64,000 nt of DNA from an uncultured Cellulophaga sp. GTDB taxonomy: Bacteria; Bacteroidota; Bacteroidia; Flavobacteriales; Flavobacteriaceae. The DNA lies in assembly GCA_947492955.1 (NCBI GenBank), contig CANLOV010000003.1, positions 62,001 through 126,000 of the forward strand, written 5' to 3'. A program made the translations under genes and the position numbers. Of this stretch, positions 9,324 through 18,784 are shown piece by piece. The notes beneath the pieces were generated by a model. It saw only the letters and a program-made list of their open reading frames with translations. It was not told where the DNA came from and made no database searches. Numbering within the stretch: position 1 is the stretch's first letter; every line of letters begins with the position of its first letter.

Positions 9324-11387
9324 TTATGAATTTAACTTTTGCTGATAATAATTGTAAAGTTCAAATTGCGACCTTACTTTTTCTTTATCATTTTTCCTAT
9401 ATGCGTTATCCTGCTTATCAGAATAAATACGTGCCTTTAAATTATCTTTCCAAGAAATTTCAAAAGTATCAATTAATTCTTGTTTTATATCCTTATCATA
9501 TATTGGGCAACCTACTTCAACTCTAAAATCCAAATTACGAGTCATCCAATCTGCCGATGATATATATACTTTTGGGTCTCCTCCATTACCAAAAACAAAT
9601 ATTCTAGTATGTTCTAAGAATTTATCTACCACACTTATGGCTTCTATATTTTCGCTCATTCCTGGCACTCCTGGTATTAAACAGCAAACGCCCCTTACAA
9701 TCATCTGTATTTTAACTCCTGCATTACTTGCTTCGTATAGCTTATCTATCATTTTATAAGATGTAATACTGTTCATCTTAATTTTTATATAAGCTTCTTT
9801 TCCTTCTTGCGCATTTTTTATTTCTTGATCTATTAAACCTTTAAATACTGATTTGGTATAATGTGGCGATACAATTAAATGCTTGTATTTGTTTATTTTA
9901 TAAGTGGTTTCAAAAAAATCGAACACCTTATTTAGTTCTTTTAAAATTGGTGTGTGTGCTGTAAATAATGTATAATCTGTATATATCTTTGCTGTTGACT
10001 CATTAAAATTACCCGTACTTATAAATCCGTACCTCTTAATACCTTCATCTTCCTCTCGTTCTATTATACATATTTTACTATGTACTTTTAATCCTGGTAC
10101 TCCAAATATTAATTTAACTCCTTCTTCTTGTAACTTTTCTGCATAAAAAATATTAGCAGCTTCATCGAACCTAGCTTGCAGTTCTATCTGTACTGTAACT
10201 TGTTTACCGTTTTTTACTGCATTTATAAGTGCTGCTGCAACTTGTGAGTTATTAGCCAACCTATAAACTGTAATTTTTATTGTTCTTACTTTAGGATCAA
10301 GAGCTGCTTCTCTTAAAAAGCGTATTATATAAGAAAAGGTATGATAAGGCGTGTATTGTAAATAATCTTTTTCTGCTATACGCTCTAATAAACTACCATC
10401 TATACTTAATCCTTTTATAGGTAAAGGGCTAATTTTTTCGTACTGTAAATCTTGTCTTCCTAAACTAGGAAACCCCATATAATCTCTCCTATTATGATAA
10501 CGCCCTCCTGGAATTACACTATCTGTATCCTCTACATTCATTTTTTCTTTTAAAAAACTTAAAGTATCTGCTGCAATACTTTTATCATAAACAAAACGAA
10601 CTGGATCTCCTATTTTTCGATGCGCTACACTCGATGATATTTTTTCTATAAAACTCTTACTTAAATCATCATCTATATCTAATTCTGCATCTCTGGTTAT
10701 TTTTATCATGTGTGCAGATATAGATTCGTACTCAAACATAGTAAATACACCATCCATACAATAACGAATTAAATCGTCTAGAATAATAATATAGTTTTTA
10801 TCTCCTTCTTTAGGTAATTCTACAAAACGGTCTACTCTTTTTGGAATTTGTATTAAAGCATAACGATTCTCTTTACTCTCGCTATTCTTAAGTACCATTT
10901 TTACTGCTAAATATGCCGCAGTATCATTTAAAACAGGAAACTCTCTTAAATCATTTAAGATAATCGTCATTAATACCGGACTTACTTTTTTTATAAAGTA
11001 GTCTTTTATAAACTCCGATTGTTTTTCTGTTATCTCTGTTTCGTTTATAATAAATATATTCTCTCCTTCTAACTCCTTTTCTACCGACCTTAATATTTCT
11101 AAGCTATTAGATTGCTGCTCTATTACTATTTTGGTAATTTGTTCTAATAGATCTTTTGCTATCTCTCCTCCAAGAGCACTTTTCCCTTTTTTACCTGCTT
11201 CTACAATACGTTTTACAGTAGCATAACGAACTTTAAAGAACTCATCTAAATTATTAGAAAAAATACCTAAAAAACGAAGTCGTTCTATAAGAGGCACACT
11301 TTTATCTGCGCTTTCTTGTAAAACTCTTTCATTAAATCGTAACCAGCTAATTTCTCTATTTATATAGGTGTTCTTGGTTTTTATCAT
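9324..11387 (-). CDS. ppk1: polyphosphate kinase 1
   Basis: Polymerises the gamma-phosphate of ATP into polyphosphate at the inner membrane. From the chosen start the protein has 687 residues, the usual PPK1 length. The N domain begins INREISWLRFNERVLQEA-like; the phospholipase-D-like catalytic part contains the autophosphorylated histidine in GLKVHSKICIIERE and the FISTGNFNESTAKIYTDY motif. I chose ATG at 11387 because its ATGA overlaps the sixA stop codon, a classic coupling signal; an upstream in-frame start at 11447 would overlap sixA by 64 bases and add 20 residues without family support. It lies between sixA and ppx in one operon. Confidence 0.94.
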   Translation of the reverse strand: MIKTKNTYINREISWLRFNERVLQESADKSVPLIERLRFLGIFSNNLDEFFKVRYATVKRIVEAGKKGKSALGGEIAKDLLEQITKIVIEQQSNSLEILRSVEKELEGENIFIINETEITEKQSEFIKDYFIKKVSPVLMTIILNDLREFPVLNDTAAYLAVKMVLKNSESKENRYALIQIPKRVDRFVELPKEGDKNYIIILDDLIRYCMDGVFTMFEYESISAHMIKITRDAELDIDDDLSKSFIEKISSSVAHRKIGDPVRFVYDKSIAADTLSFLKEKMNVEDTDSVIPGGRYHNRRDYMGFPSLGRQDLQYEKISPLPIKGLSIDGSLLERIAEKDYLQYTPYHTFSYIIRFLREAALDPKVRTIKITVYRLANNSQVAAALINAVKNGKQVTVQIELQARFDEAANIFYAEKLQEEGVKLIFGVPGLKVHSKICIIEREEDEGIKRYGFISTGNFNESTAKIYTDYTLFTAHTPILKELNKVFDFFETTYKINKYKHLIVSPHYTKSVFKGLIDQEIKNAQEGKEAYIKIKMNSITSYKMIDKLYEASNAGVKIQMIVRGVCCLIPGVPGMSENIEAISVVDKFLEHTRIFVFGNGGDPKVYISSADWMTRNLDFRVEVGCPIYDKDIKQELIDTFEISWKDNLKARIYSDKQDNAYRKNDKEKVRSQFELYNYYQQKLNS

Positions 11388-11872
11388 TTTCTTAATTCTT
11401 TTGGAAATATATGTTCTGCTGTTACTCCTTTTTCTATAGAGTTCCAATTTTCTGTATTAAAATTTAGTTCTACTAAGCCTGCTGTAGGAACGTTTGCTAT
11501 TGAAGCAGTCCCATAAGCATTGGCTATGTATGTAAACGCATGGTTATGCCCAAATATTAGCACTACATCTAACTTATTATCTAAGGATTTTATAAACGAA
11601 ATAACGCTTTCTCCTGAAAAATCATATAACTCATTTGTAATATTTAGTGAGGTAATAGGAAAATTAAGCGCTCTTGTAAAAATAGTTGCCGTATGCAATG
11701 CTCTATTTGCAGGGCTAGAGTATATAGCATCTATAGAAATGTTTTTTGCACCCAACTGAGCAGCTACCAAATACGAATCATTAACACCACGTTCTTGTAA
11801 AACTCTATCCTTATCTGAAACATTAAAATCCCAAGATGATTTACCATGACGTACAAGTATTAGTTTTTTCAT
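11384..11872 (-). CDS. sixA: SixA-like phosphohistidine phosphatase
   Basis: Histidine-phosphatase-superfamily protein of 162 residues. The catalytic RHG motif is at the very start (LVRHGKSSWDF, His9); the acid/base region and the second catalytic histidine follow in LIFGHNHAFTYIANAYG. Small size and lack of a cap domain fit SixA, which removes phosphate from phosphohistidine. It overlaps ppk1 by four bases. As PPK1 itself forms a phosphohistidine intermediate, a link is tempting but unproven. Confidence 0.82.
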   Translation of the reverse strand: MKKLILVRHGKSSWDFNVSDKDRVLQERGVNDSYLVAAQLGAKNISIDAIYSSPANRALHTATIFTRALNFPITSLNITNELYDFSGESVISFIKSLDNKLDVVLIFGHNHAFTYIANAYGTASIANVPTAGLVELNFNTENWNSIEKGVTAEHIFPKELRK

Positions 11873-11896
11873 TTTCGCATAATTCTTTTAAGAAAA

Positions 11897-12541
11897 CTAC
11901 GGTGCTAATCGTTCTATTTTCCAATTATTATCTTCTAATGTATACCTAATCCTATCATGTAACCTATTGGGTCTTCCTTGCCAAAATTCTATTGAAACGG
12001 GTTTAATTATATATCCTCCCCAATGCTCTGGCCTTTTAATTTCTTTATTTTTATATGCCTCTTTTAACTCCTTTAATTTTGTTTCTAAAACCGCTCTAGA
12101 AGTAATAATACTGCTTTGGTTAGAAGCTAATGCTCCTAGCCTACTGCCTTCTGGTCTAGATTTAAAATAGGTATCTGATAATTCTTTGGTTATTTTTTTT
12201 GCCTCTCCTTTTATAATAATTTGTCGTTCTAAATTGGGCCAAAAAAAAGAAGCGCATACTTTAGAATTCTCTGCGATAGCTTTTCCTTTTTCACTGTTGT
12301 AATTGGTATAAAAAATAAAACCCTGATCTGTGTACTGCTTTAATAACACAATTCTACTTTTAGGAAACCCGTCTGAACCAACAGTGGCTACTGTCATAGC
12401 ATTTGCCTCTTCTACACCACCAGAAACTTCTACTTCTGTAAACCATTGCTCAAAAAGCTCCATGGGTAATTTAGAAACAACAGTTTCTAAAAACTCTTTT
12501 TTTTCGTATGATTTACGGTAATTACTTAAATCTTTTTGCAT
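11897..12541 (-). CDS. pdxH: pyridoxamine 5'-phosphate oxidase
   Basis: FMN enzyme of 214 residues that makes pyridoxal phosphate from the pyridoxine or pyridoxamine phosphate. The split-barrel FMN-binding part shows ANAMTVATVGSDGFPKSRIV and FIFYTNYNSEKGKAIAEN; the C-terminal dimerisation/PLP part has the diagnostic FWQGRPNRLHDRIRY with WKIERLAP at the very end, exactly as in characterised PdxH. Length is standard. It is 24 bases upstream of sixA in the same orientation, so it may be the first gene of the polyphosphate transcript. Confidence 0.95.
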   Translation of the reverse strand: MQKDLSNYRKSYEKKEFLETVVSKLPMELFEQWFTEVEVSGGVEEANAMTVATVGSDGFPKSRIVLLKQYTDQGFIFYTNYNSEKGKAIAENSKVCASFFWPNLERQIIIKGEAKKITKELSDTYFKSRPEGSRLGALASNQSSIITSRAVLETKLKELKEAYKNKEIKRPEHWGGYIIKPVSIEFWQGRPNRLHDRIRYTLEDNNWKIERLAP

Positions 12542-12630
12542 TTTTTTCTAATCTTAAAACAAGATAAACAAAGTTCTGCAAAAGATTGCAAAAGTGTACA
12601 AAGTATAATGATATATTAATACTTTTTACT

Positions 12631-13536
12631 TTACAAATGAAATTCTTTACCATCGTCTGCTAACGCAACATTAGCAAATATTTCTTGCGCCTCTTCTTTA
12701 AAAAGTGCTATAGATTTATAGCGTGTAGAATAATGCCCTAGAATTAACATCCCTGCATTAGCATCTTTTGCTATACTAGCGGCTTCTTTAGCCGTAGTAT
12801 GCTTTGTTTTAGGTGCTAAAAAAGCTTCTGTTTCTAAAAATGTAGCCTCATGGTATAACACATCTACATTTTTTATCTGTGGTACAATATCTGGTTTATA
12901 AGCAGTATCACTACAAAAAGCGTAGCTTTTTGGTTTTTTAGGATCAAACGATAGCTCTTCATTAGAAATAACACGCCCGTCATCTAACGTTATATCTCTT
13001 CCATTTTTTATATTTTGATAATAACATGTTTCTATGTTATATTCCTTAGCTACCTCTATATTTAAAATACGCTCCCCTAACTTTTCTTTAAACAAATAAC
13101 CATTGGTATAAACCCTATGGCTTAAAGGAATTGTTTCTACAGAAACTTTATCGTCTTCAAAAATTAATTCTGAATCTTTACTTTCTAACTCATGAAATAT
13201 TAGAGGGTAATTAGTCCATGAATCTCCCAATTTTAAAAGTAATGTTATGGCTTCTTTTATTCCTTTTGGTCCGTAAATATGCAATTCTTTTTCCCTTCCT
13301 AACAATCTAAAGGTAGATACTAAACCTGGTAAACCAAAAAAGTGATCTCCATGTAAATGAGAAATAAAAATGTGTTTAATTTTAGAGAATTTTATCTTGT
13401 GCTTACGCAATTGTACCTGCGTGCCTTCTCCGCAATCTATTAAAAAAAGATGGTTATTAATTTCTAATACCTGTGAAGTAGGATTTGTTAAAGTACGGGG
13501 AGTTGCAGCATAGCAACCTAAAATTTGTAACCTCAT
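12631..13536 (-). CDS. rnz: ribonuclease Z
   Basis: Metallo-beta-lactamase-fold endonuclease of 301 residues that trims tRNA 3' ends. The zinc-binding motif HLHGDH is at residues 60-65 (FISHLHGDHFFGLPGL). Further ligands are in the SHRVYTNGY region, AFCSDTAY (about 207-214) and the C-terminal LILGHYSTRYK. The exosite insertion expected between the second and third motifs is present. Length matches the short RNase Z class. The neighbouring 110-residue gene lies 67 bases upstream, in a constellation seen in other flavobacteria. Confidence 0.93.
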   Translation of the reverse strand: MRLQILGCYAATPRTLTNPTSQVLEINNHLFLIDCGEGTQVQLRKHKIKFSKIKHIFISHLHGDHFFGLPGLVSTFRLLGREKELHIYGPKGIKEAITLLLKLGDSWTNYPLIFHELESKDSELIFEDDKVSVETIPLSHRVYTNGYLFKEKLGERILNIEVAKEYNIETCYYQNIKNGRDITLDDGRVISNEELSFDPKKPKSYAFCSDTAYKPDIVPQIKNVDVLYHEATFLETEAFLAPKTKHTTAKEAASIAKDANAGMLILGHYSTRYKSIALFKEEAQEIFANVALADDGKEFHL

Positions 13537-13603
13537 TTACTTAATTATAAATTATAAATAGATGATTAAAAAATGAGATTTTACAATACATACTTTATTA
13601 AAA

Positions 13604-13936
13604 CTATAGCTCTAAATCTCTTTCTATTTCTTCCATTTCTATTAAATCGTTTGCTTCTTGTAAGGTTGGAACCACAGCTATTTCATCGGGCACATCATCA
13701 TAAGAAACCTTATTTGTTACTAATACAAAAGACTTTTTTGATGCTTTATGCTTATCTGACATTTGAAGAAATTCTAAAACATCACCAGCTTTTAATTCAG
13801 AAAAAGAAAAAAGATTTATTATAAGATTATCATTTTTAATTTTTGAGTACCCTTTATTTAAGTTTTCTAAAAATACTGATAACGATGTATCTTCTTGAAA
13901 AACAGTTGTTGTTGTTCCTTTTTTATCAAAAATCAT
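13604..13936 (-). CDS. conserved hypothetical protein, 110 residues
   Basis: Small acidic cytoplasmic protein without signal or membrane segment. It has alternating strands and helices (KNDNLIINLFSFSELKAGDVLEFLQ, then KKSFVLVTNKVSYDDVPDEIAVVPTLQEANDLIEMEEIERDLEL) resembling an STAS-like alpha/beta fold, but I cannot assign a family with confidence. It is 6 bases downstream of pyrB and upstream of rnz in one run, and is probably cotranscribed with pyrB. Function unknown. Confidence 0.7.
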   Translation of the reverse strand: MIFDKKGTTTTVFQEDTSLSVFLENLNKGYSKIKNDNLIINLFSFSELKAGDVLEFLQMSDKHKASKKSFVLVTNKVSYDDVPDEIAVVPTLQEANDLIEMEEIERDLEL

Positions 13937-13942
13937 AATTCC

Positions 13943-14869
13943 TTATTTTATTTTTGAAGCTAATAAATATAATACTGCCATACGAATTGCAACTCCATTT
14001 TCTACCTGATTTAATATGATAGATTGTTTAGAATCTGCCACATCACTAGTTATCTCTACACCTCTGTTAATAGGACCTGGATGCATTATTACAATCTCTT
14101 TATCTAAGCTATTTAGTAAAGCTTTATTTATTCCAAATTGTTGTGTATACTCTCTTGTTGTTGGAAAATAACTAATATCCATACGCTCGTTTTGCACACG
14201 CAACATATTAGCTACATCGCACCAATTTAGTGCTTTTCTTAAATCCATTTCTACTTCTACCCCCAAAGATTCTATATACTTAGGCAGTAATGTTTTTGGA
14301 CCACAGACCTTAACATTAGCTCCTTGTAACTTTAATGCAAATATATTAGATAGTGCTACTCTTGAGTGCAAAATATCTCCTACTATTACCACATTTTTAC
14401 CTGCTACATCTCCTAATTTTTCTCTAATAGAGTACGAGTCTAACAATGCCTGTGTTGGGTGTTCATGAGCTCCATCTCCTGCATTTACAATAGCCGCATC
14501 TACATGCTTTGCTAAAAATATACCTGCTCCAGGATTTGGATGTCTCATTACAACCATATCTACTTTCATAGATAAGATATTATTTACCGTATCTATTAAT
14601 GTTTCTCCTTTTTTAACAGATGATTGTCCTGCGGAAAAATTAACAACATCTGCAGATAATCTTTTCTCTGCCAATTCAAAAGAAAGCTTTGTACGCGTAC
14701 TATTTTCAAAAAAAACATTGGCAATAGTAATATCTCTAAGCGATGGTACTTTTTTTATAGATCTATTTATTACTTCTTTAAAGTGATCTGCAGTAGAAAA
14801 AATGAGCTGAATATCTTTTTCTGTTAGATATTTTATTCCCAACAAGTGTTTTACACTTAACTCGCTCAT
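13943..14869 (-). CDS. pyrB: aspartate carbamoyltransferase catalytic chain
   Basis: Catalyses carbamoyl phosphate plus aspartate to carbamoyl aspartate in pyrimidine synthesis. The 308-residue chain shows the carbamoyl-phosphate motif FFENSTRTKLSFE (about 53-65), the loop SSVKKGE with the active-site lysine, the HPTQALLD motif and the HPGPINRGVE aspartate-binding region near the C-terminus. No pyrI regulatory chain is encoded next to it. It is 57 bases downstream of pyrR, the probable regulator of the same transcript. Confidence 0.96.
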   Translation of the reverse strand: MSELSVKHLLGIKYLTEKDIQLIFSTADHFKEVINRSIKKVPSLRDITIANVFFENSTRTKLSFELAEKRLSADVVNFSAGQSSVKKGETLIDTVNNILSMKVDMVVMRHPNPGAGIFLAKHVDAAIVNAGDGAHEHPTQALLDSYSIREKLGDVAGKNVVIVGDILHSRVALSNIFALKLQGANVKVCGPKTLLPKYIESLGVEVEMDLRKALNWCDVANMLRVQNERMDISYFPTTREYTQQFGINKALLNSLDKEIVIMHPGPINRGVEITSDVADSKQSIILNQVENGVAIRMAVLYLLASKIK

Positions 14870-14926
14870 ATTCTTTATTTTCCTATTCTATATTTCACAA
14901 GGTTTTTACAAAATCCTTGTTTTTAT

Positions 14927-15466
14927 TTACTTATTTATTAGGTAAACAGCGTCTTCCCCTTCATTTTCTTCCCATTTCACCTTTACCTTTTCATTATTAA
15001 TAGCATCTACCTGCCTACCTCTATAATTGGGCTGTATGGGTAAATGTCTACTAAAACGCCTATCTATTAACGTTAGTAATTCTACTTCAGAAGGTCTTCC
15101 AAAAGATTGTATTGCCGTTAATGCTGCCCTAATGCTTCTTCCTGTATACAAAACATCATCTATTAAAACTACTTTTTTATTATCTACTAAAAAGTTTAAG
15201 TCCGTTTTATTAGCCTCTAAGGTTTTATCGCTTCTTCTAAAATCATCTCTGTAAAAAGTAATATCTAAAAATCCAAGGCTAATTTCTTTAACCCCATATT
15301 CTTCTTTTAAAATTTTAGTAAGTCTTTCTGCTAAATAGGTTCCACGAGGTTGTATTCCTATTAATACAGCATCTTTAAAATCTAAATGTTTTTCTAAAAG
15401 CTGGCATGCCAAACGATGTAGAATTATTTGTATCTCTTTAGAGGAAAGCAGTATTTTTTGACTCAT
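14927..15466 (-). CDS. pyrR: bifunctional pyr regulator / uracil phosphoribosyltransferase PyrR
   Basis: Type I phosphoribosyltransferase-fold protein of 179 residues. The PRPP-binding loop is VVLIDDVLYTGRSIRAAL (about 99-116), preceded by the IGIQPRGTYLAERL loop (about 37-50). In Firmicutes PyrR binds pyr mRNA and has weak UPRTase activity; whether the Bacteroidota protein regulates is not shown by sequence. It heads a pyrR-pyrB pair, in keeping with a regulatory role. A -7-type promoter element lies about 30 bases upstream. Confidence 0.9.
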   Translation of the reverse strand: MSQKILLSSKEIQIILHRLACQLLEKHLDFKDAVLIGIQPRGTYLAERLTKILKEEYGVKEISLGFLDITFYRDDFRRSDKTLEANKTDLNFLVDNKKVVLIDDVLYTGRSIRAALTAIQSFGRPSEVELLTLIDRRFSRHLPIQPNYRGRQVDAINNEKVKVKWEENEGEDAVYLINK

Positions 15467-15494
15467 AGGTTAGGTTACAAACACTGTTGCATAA

Positions 15495-15502
15495 CAAAAG
15501 TA
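15495..15502 (-). promoter_or_regulatory. candidate -7 promoter element for pyrR-pyrB
   Basis: On the minus strand this reads TACTTTTG, a full match to the Bacteroidetes -7 consensus TAnnTTTG, 29 bases upstream of the pyrR ATG. The -33 TTG expected about 20 bases further is not obvious, so the call rests on one element. Confidence 0.4.
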
Positions 15503-15761
15503 AGTATTTATCTTTAATTATAGATATCTGTTTATAAATTATCTATTTAAAATATAATCCCTAACAAATTCTTAAAATAACAAGTAGTGAACACAAGTAA
15601 TTTATTGCTAAAATTATTCCTACAAATAAAAAAAATGTAGGAAAAAATATTTCTGCGGGATTTTACTATCATCAATTATAGTTCTACAACATTTATTTTT
15701 ATACACTATTAAAAAAACAAATCTTTACAAGACTTAGCTCACGTACTATCTAAAAATAAGC

Positions 15762-16757
15762 ATGATGCAAAAAATAATTTTACTGAATCTTTTTATTATT
15801 TTTTTTTACTGCCCAAAAGTTTATCAACAAAATACAGCTCCTATTGCAAATGCAGACACATATACTTTTAAATTAAACCAAACAAAAACTATTGATGCTA
15901 GTATTGGTGTTCTTTTTAATGATACAGATAATAGTGGTTCTTCTACATTAACAGCCAACCCTAATTTAGTATCGCCTTCTGCAAATGGAGTAGTAAGCAT
16001 GAATACTGATGGTAGCTTTTCTTTTGTACCTCAAACTGGATTTGTTGGCACAACAACTTTTGAGTACCAAGTTTGTGATAATGGTATGCCAATAAAACTT
16101 GTTTCTGAATTTGATTTCGACAGCACTCCTTTAACTACAGCTTCTGTTGGGCCTGATGCTAATAGCATAAACCCAGATGCAGTACAAACAGATTGTGGTA
16201 TACGAATTCCAAGTGACAGAACAGGATCATCAGTAGGTCTAGATGTTAATGTGCCTAATACATCTTCTATTTTTAATTTTACAAGCTTTGTTATGGAATT
16301 TGAGTATGCTGACAGAGAAAGCCAAGCTAATATTGTTGAGGGAGGAAATTTTAGGATATACCATATTAGCAGTAATAATATTGGTGTAACAATTAATGTA
16401 ATTAATAGCAATACAGGTATAAGCACTTCTTATACTGTAAACCTAGGTCCTTTTTTATCAGGAACAGCAACTTACAATATTGAATACAATGAAATATCTG
16501 GCGATATTATTTACACTGCAAATGGAACTACTACCTCTTTTTCTAATGTTGCTCCTGACTTTTCACCAATAGATACTTCTCTTGCTTCTGATGTGATTAT
16601 TGGAAAAAATTTAGATAACGCAGGAAATGCTCTCCCGTCTCTTTGTAGAATATCTATTAACGATACCAGCAAATTGTGCGCAACAGGAACTGTTACTTTA
16701 GAGGCAAAAGCAACTATTATTACCAATAGACAAATTACATATAGAGTAAAAAAATAA
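15762..16757 (+). CDS. secreted Ig/cadherin-like protein with an inserted domain
   Basis: Exported protein of 331 residues with a signal peptide (about 1-22). It starts as a bacterial Ig-like tandem domain (NTAPIANADTYTF..., GVLFNDTDNSGS, GVVSMNTDGSFSFVPQTGFVG, FEYQVCDNGMP). Where such domains normally continue with a Leu-Cys-x-Thr-Ala-Thr-Val-type strand, about 180 residues of a different, concanavalin-like or LamG-like beta domain intervene (about 122-300), after which the expected strand resumes as KLCATGTVTLEA. It ends ITNRQITYRVKK; no clear type IX sorting domain is present. Function unknown, probably cell-surface or extracellular. The gene stands alone and is convergent with rpsA. Confidence 0.7.
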   Translation: MMQKIILLNLFIIFFYCPKVYQQNTAPIANADTYTFKLNQTKTIDASIGVLFNDTDNSGSSTLTANPNLVSPSANGVVSMNTDGSFSFVPQTGFVGTTTFEYQVCDNGMPIKLVSEFDFDSTPLTTASVGPDANSINPDAVQTDCGIRIPSDRTGSSVGLDVNVPNTSSIFNFTSFVMEFEYADRESQANIVEGGNFRIYHISSNNIGVTINVINSNTGISTSYTVNLGPFLSGTATYNIEYNEISGDIIYTANGTTTSFSNVAPDFSPIDTSLASDVIIGKNLDNAGNALPSLCRISINDTSKLCATGTVTLEAKATIITNRQITYRVKK

Positions 16758-16778
16758 GTTCTTATTTTAAAAGCAGGC

Positions 16779-16809
16779 AAAAAAAAGACCTGAGTCTTAA
16801 ACTCAGGCC
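16779..16809 (-). terminator. terminator after rpsA
   Basis: Hairpin GACCTGAGT / ACTCAGGCC with a five-base loop (16787-16809, one mismatched pair) and an A-run at 16779-16786 that is a U-run on the minus strand. It lies 27 bases after the rpsA stop and in the gap to the convergent secreted-protein gene. Confidence 0.8.
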
Positions 16810-16835
16810 TTCTTCAATCTGTAATAAACAAAAAC

Positions 16836-18668
16836 TTAATTTTTCTTGGCGTTAGCCTCCATTTTATCTTTTAACGCTTGTAAAGCTTCATTAGCATCAC
16901 CTATTGTTGGCTTAGCCTCATCAGCAGCAGCAGCTTGTCTTTTAACAGCAGCTTTTACATTGCGTTGCTCTTCTGCTCTAAATATTGCAGTGTGACTAGC
17001 AACAACTCTCTTGAATTCTTTATTAAATTCAATAATTTTGAATTCTGCTTCTTCACCTTTAGCTAATTTCTTACCGTCTTCTTTTTCTAAGTGACGAGTA
17101 GGCACAAATGCTACAATATCTTCGTTAAATTCTATTGTTGCACCTTTATCAACTATATCAGCAATAGTAGCCTTATGAACAGTTTCTAAAGCAAATTCTG
17201 CTTCGTACTTATCCCAAGGATTTTCTGTTGTTTGTTTGTGACCTAAACTTAATTTACGTCCTTCAACATCTAACTCTAAAACTTCCACTTCTAAGGTATC
17301 GTTTACAGATACAAATTCTGATGGATGCTTAATTTTCTTAGTCCAAGATAAGTCAGAAATATAAATTAAACCATCTATACCTTCTTCCATTTCTACAAAC
17401 ACACCAAAGTTTGTAAAGTTACGTACAATACCTTTATGCTTAGAACCTACTGGGTATTTAGCTGTAATATCTGTCCATGGGTCTGGAGTAGATTGCTTAA
17501 TACCTAGAGACATCTTACGATCTTCTCTATCTAAAGTTAAAACAACTGCTTCTACTTCATCTCCAACTTTTACGAAATCTTGAGCCGAACGTAAGTGTGT
17601 AGACCATGACATTTCTGAAACGTGAATTAATCCTTCAACTCCTTCAGCTACTTCAATAAATGCACCGTAATCTGCTATAACAACTACTTTACCTTTTACT
17701 TTATCTCCAATCTTAATTTCATCAGATAAAGCTTCCCAAGGGTGCTTCTCTAATTGCTTAAGACCTAATTGTATTCTAGATTTGTTATCATCAAAATCTA
17801 AGATTACAACATTTAATTTTTGATCTAATTCTACAACCTCGTTAGGGTGGTTAATCCTAGACCAAGAAAGGTCTGTAATGTGAACTAAACCATCTACACC
17901 ACCAAGATCAATAAACACACCGTAAGAAGTAATGTTTTTAACAACACCTTCTAATACTTGTCCTTTTTCTAACTGACCAATGATTTCTTTCTTCTGTACT
18001 TCAATATCAGCCTCGATTAACGCTTTATGAGATACTACTACGTTTTTAAATTCATGGTTAATTTTAACTACCTTGAATTCCATAGTTTTATTTACATACT
18101 GATCGTAATCACGGATTGGCTTAACATCTATCTGAGAACCTGGTAAGAATGCTTCGATTCCGAAAACATCTACAATCATACCACCTTTAGTTCTACATTT
18201 TACAAAACCATTAACGATTTCTTCTTTTTCATGAGCAGCATTTACTCTATCCCAAGCCATAATAGTTCTGGCTTTTCTATGAGATAATACTAACTGTCCA
18301 CTTTTATCTTCACGAATATCTATTAAAACCTCAACTTTATCGCCAACCTTTAAATCTGGATTGTAACGAAATTCGTTAAGAGAAATAACTCCTTCAGACT
18401 TAGCATTGATATCAATAATAGCCTCACGATCTGTAAGATAAACTACTGTACCTTCTACTACTTCTTCATCTGCAGTATCTACAAAGTTCTTAGCTACTAA
18501 AGCTTCAAATTCTTCTAATTGAGAATCTTCTACACGATCAATTCCTTGCTCGTATTTTTCCCAATTAAAATTTTCTAAAAATTCTTTTGGATCTTGTACA
18601 GGAACCTGTACTTCTTTTGGTGCTGCTGCAGTTTCTTCTGCTGGAGCTGTTGCTTTTTCTTCAGCCAT
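16836..18668 (-). CDS. rpsA: 30S ribosomal protein S1
   Basis: Protein of 610 residues made of consecutive S1 OB domains, recognisable from the repeated pattern such as GVVKNITSYGVFIDLGGVDGL, GKVVVIADYGAFIEVAEGVEG and GIVRNFTNFGVFVEMEEGID, each followed by H(V/I)(S/T)(D/E)(L/M)SW. Six domains can be counted, the first two and the last being the more divergent. The N-terminus is an Ala/Glu/Pro-rich extension, and the C-terminal tail is lysine/alanine-rich. S1 brings mRNA to the 30S subunit, which matters in Bacteroidota where Shine-Dalgarno sequences are weak. It is monocistronic, with its own promoter and terminator. Confidence 0.96.
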   Translation of the reverse strand: MAEEKATAPAEETAAAPKEVQVPVQDPKEFLENFNWEKYEQGIDRVEDSQLEEFEALVAKNFVDTADEEVVEGTVVYLTDREAIIDINAKSEGVISLNEFRYNPDLKVGDKVEVLIDIREDKSGQLVLSHRKARTIMAWDRVNAAHEKEEIVNGFVKCRTKGGMIVDVFGIEAFLPGSQIDVKPIRDYDQYVNKTMEFKVVKINHEFKNVVVSHKALIEADIEVQKKEIIGQLEKGQVLEGVVKNITSYGVFIDLGGVDGLVHITDLSWSRINHPNEVVELDQKLNVVILDFDDNKSRIQLGLKQLEKHPWEALSDEIKIGDKVKGKVVVIADYGAFIEVAEGVEGLIHVSEMSWSTHLRSAQDFVKVGDEVEAVVLTLDREDRKMSLGIKQSTPDPWTDITAKYPVGSKHKGIVRNFTNFGVFVEMEEGIDGLIYISDLSWTKKIKHPSEFVSVNDTLEVEVLELDVEGRKLSLGHKQTTENPWDKYEAEFALETVHKATIADIVDKGATIEFNEDIVAFVPTRHLEKEDGKKLAKGEEAEFKIIEFNKEFKRVVASHTAIFRAEEQRNVKAAVKRQAAAADEAKPTIGDANEALQALKDKMEANAKKN

Positions 18669-18784
18669 TTGCTGATTAAAATTTGTATTCTGTAGCTACA
18701 CAAGAGTTAAACAATTACTACAGAAGTGTTTATGTTTTTTATTTAATCCCTTTTTCCTCTTGATATTTCGTTAAAAAAGGAGTG

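Noticed and set aside
11388-11447. Longer start for ppk1
   Set aside because: It would overlap sixA by 64 bases, while ATG 11387 gives an ATGA coupling and the normal family N-terminus.
13573-13824. Plus-strand reading frame of 83 codons
   Set aside because: It is antisense to the 110-residue gene next to pyrB, has a low-complexity composition and no supporting signals.
15617-15643. Inverted repeat TTCCTACA / TGTAGGAA as a terminator or operator
   Set aside because: Stem of only eight bases with an A-rich 11-base loop, no U-run, and no second copy in the window.
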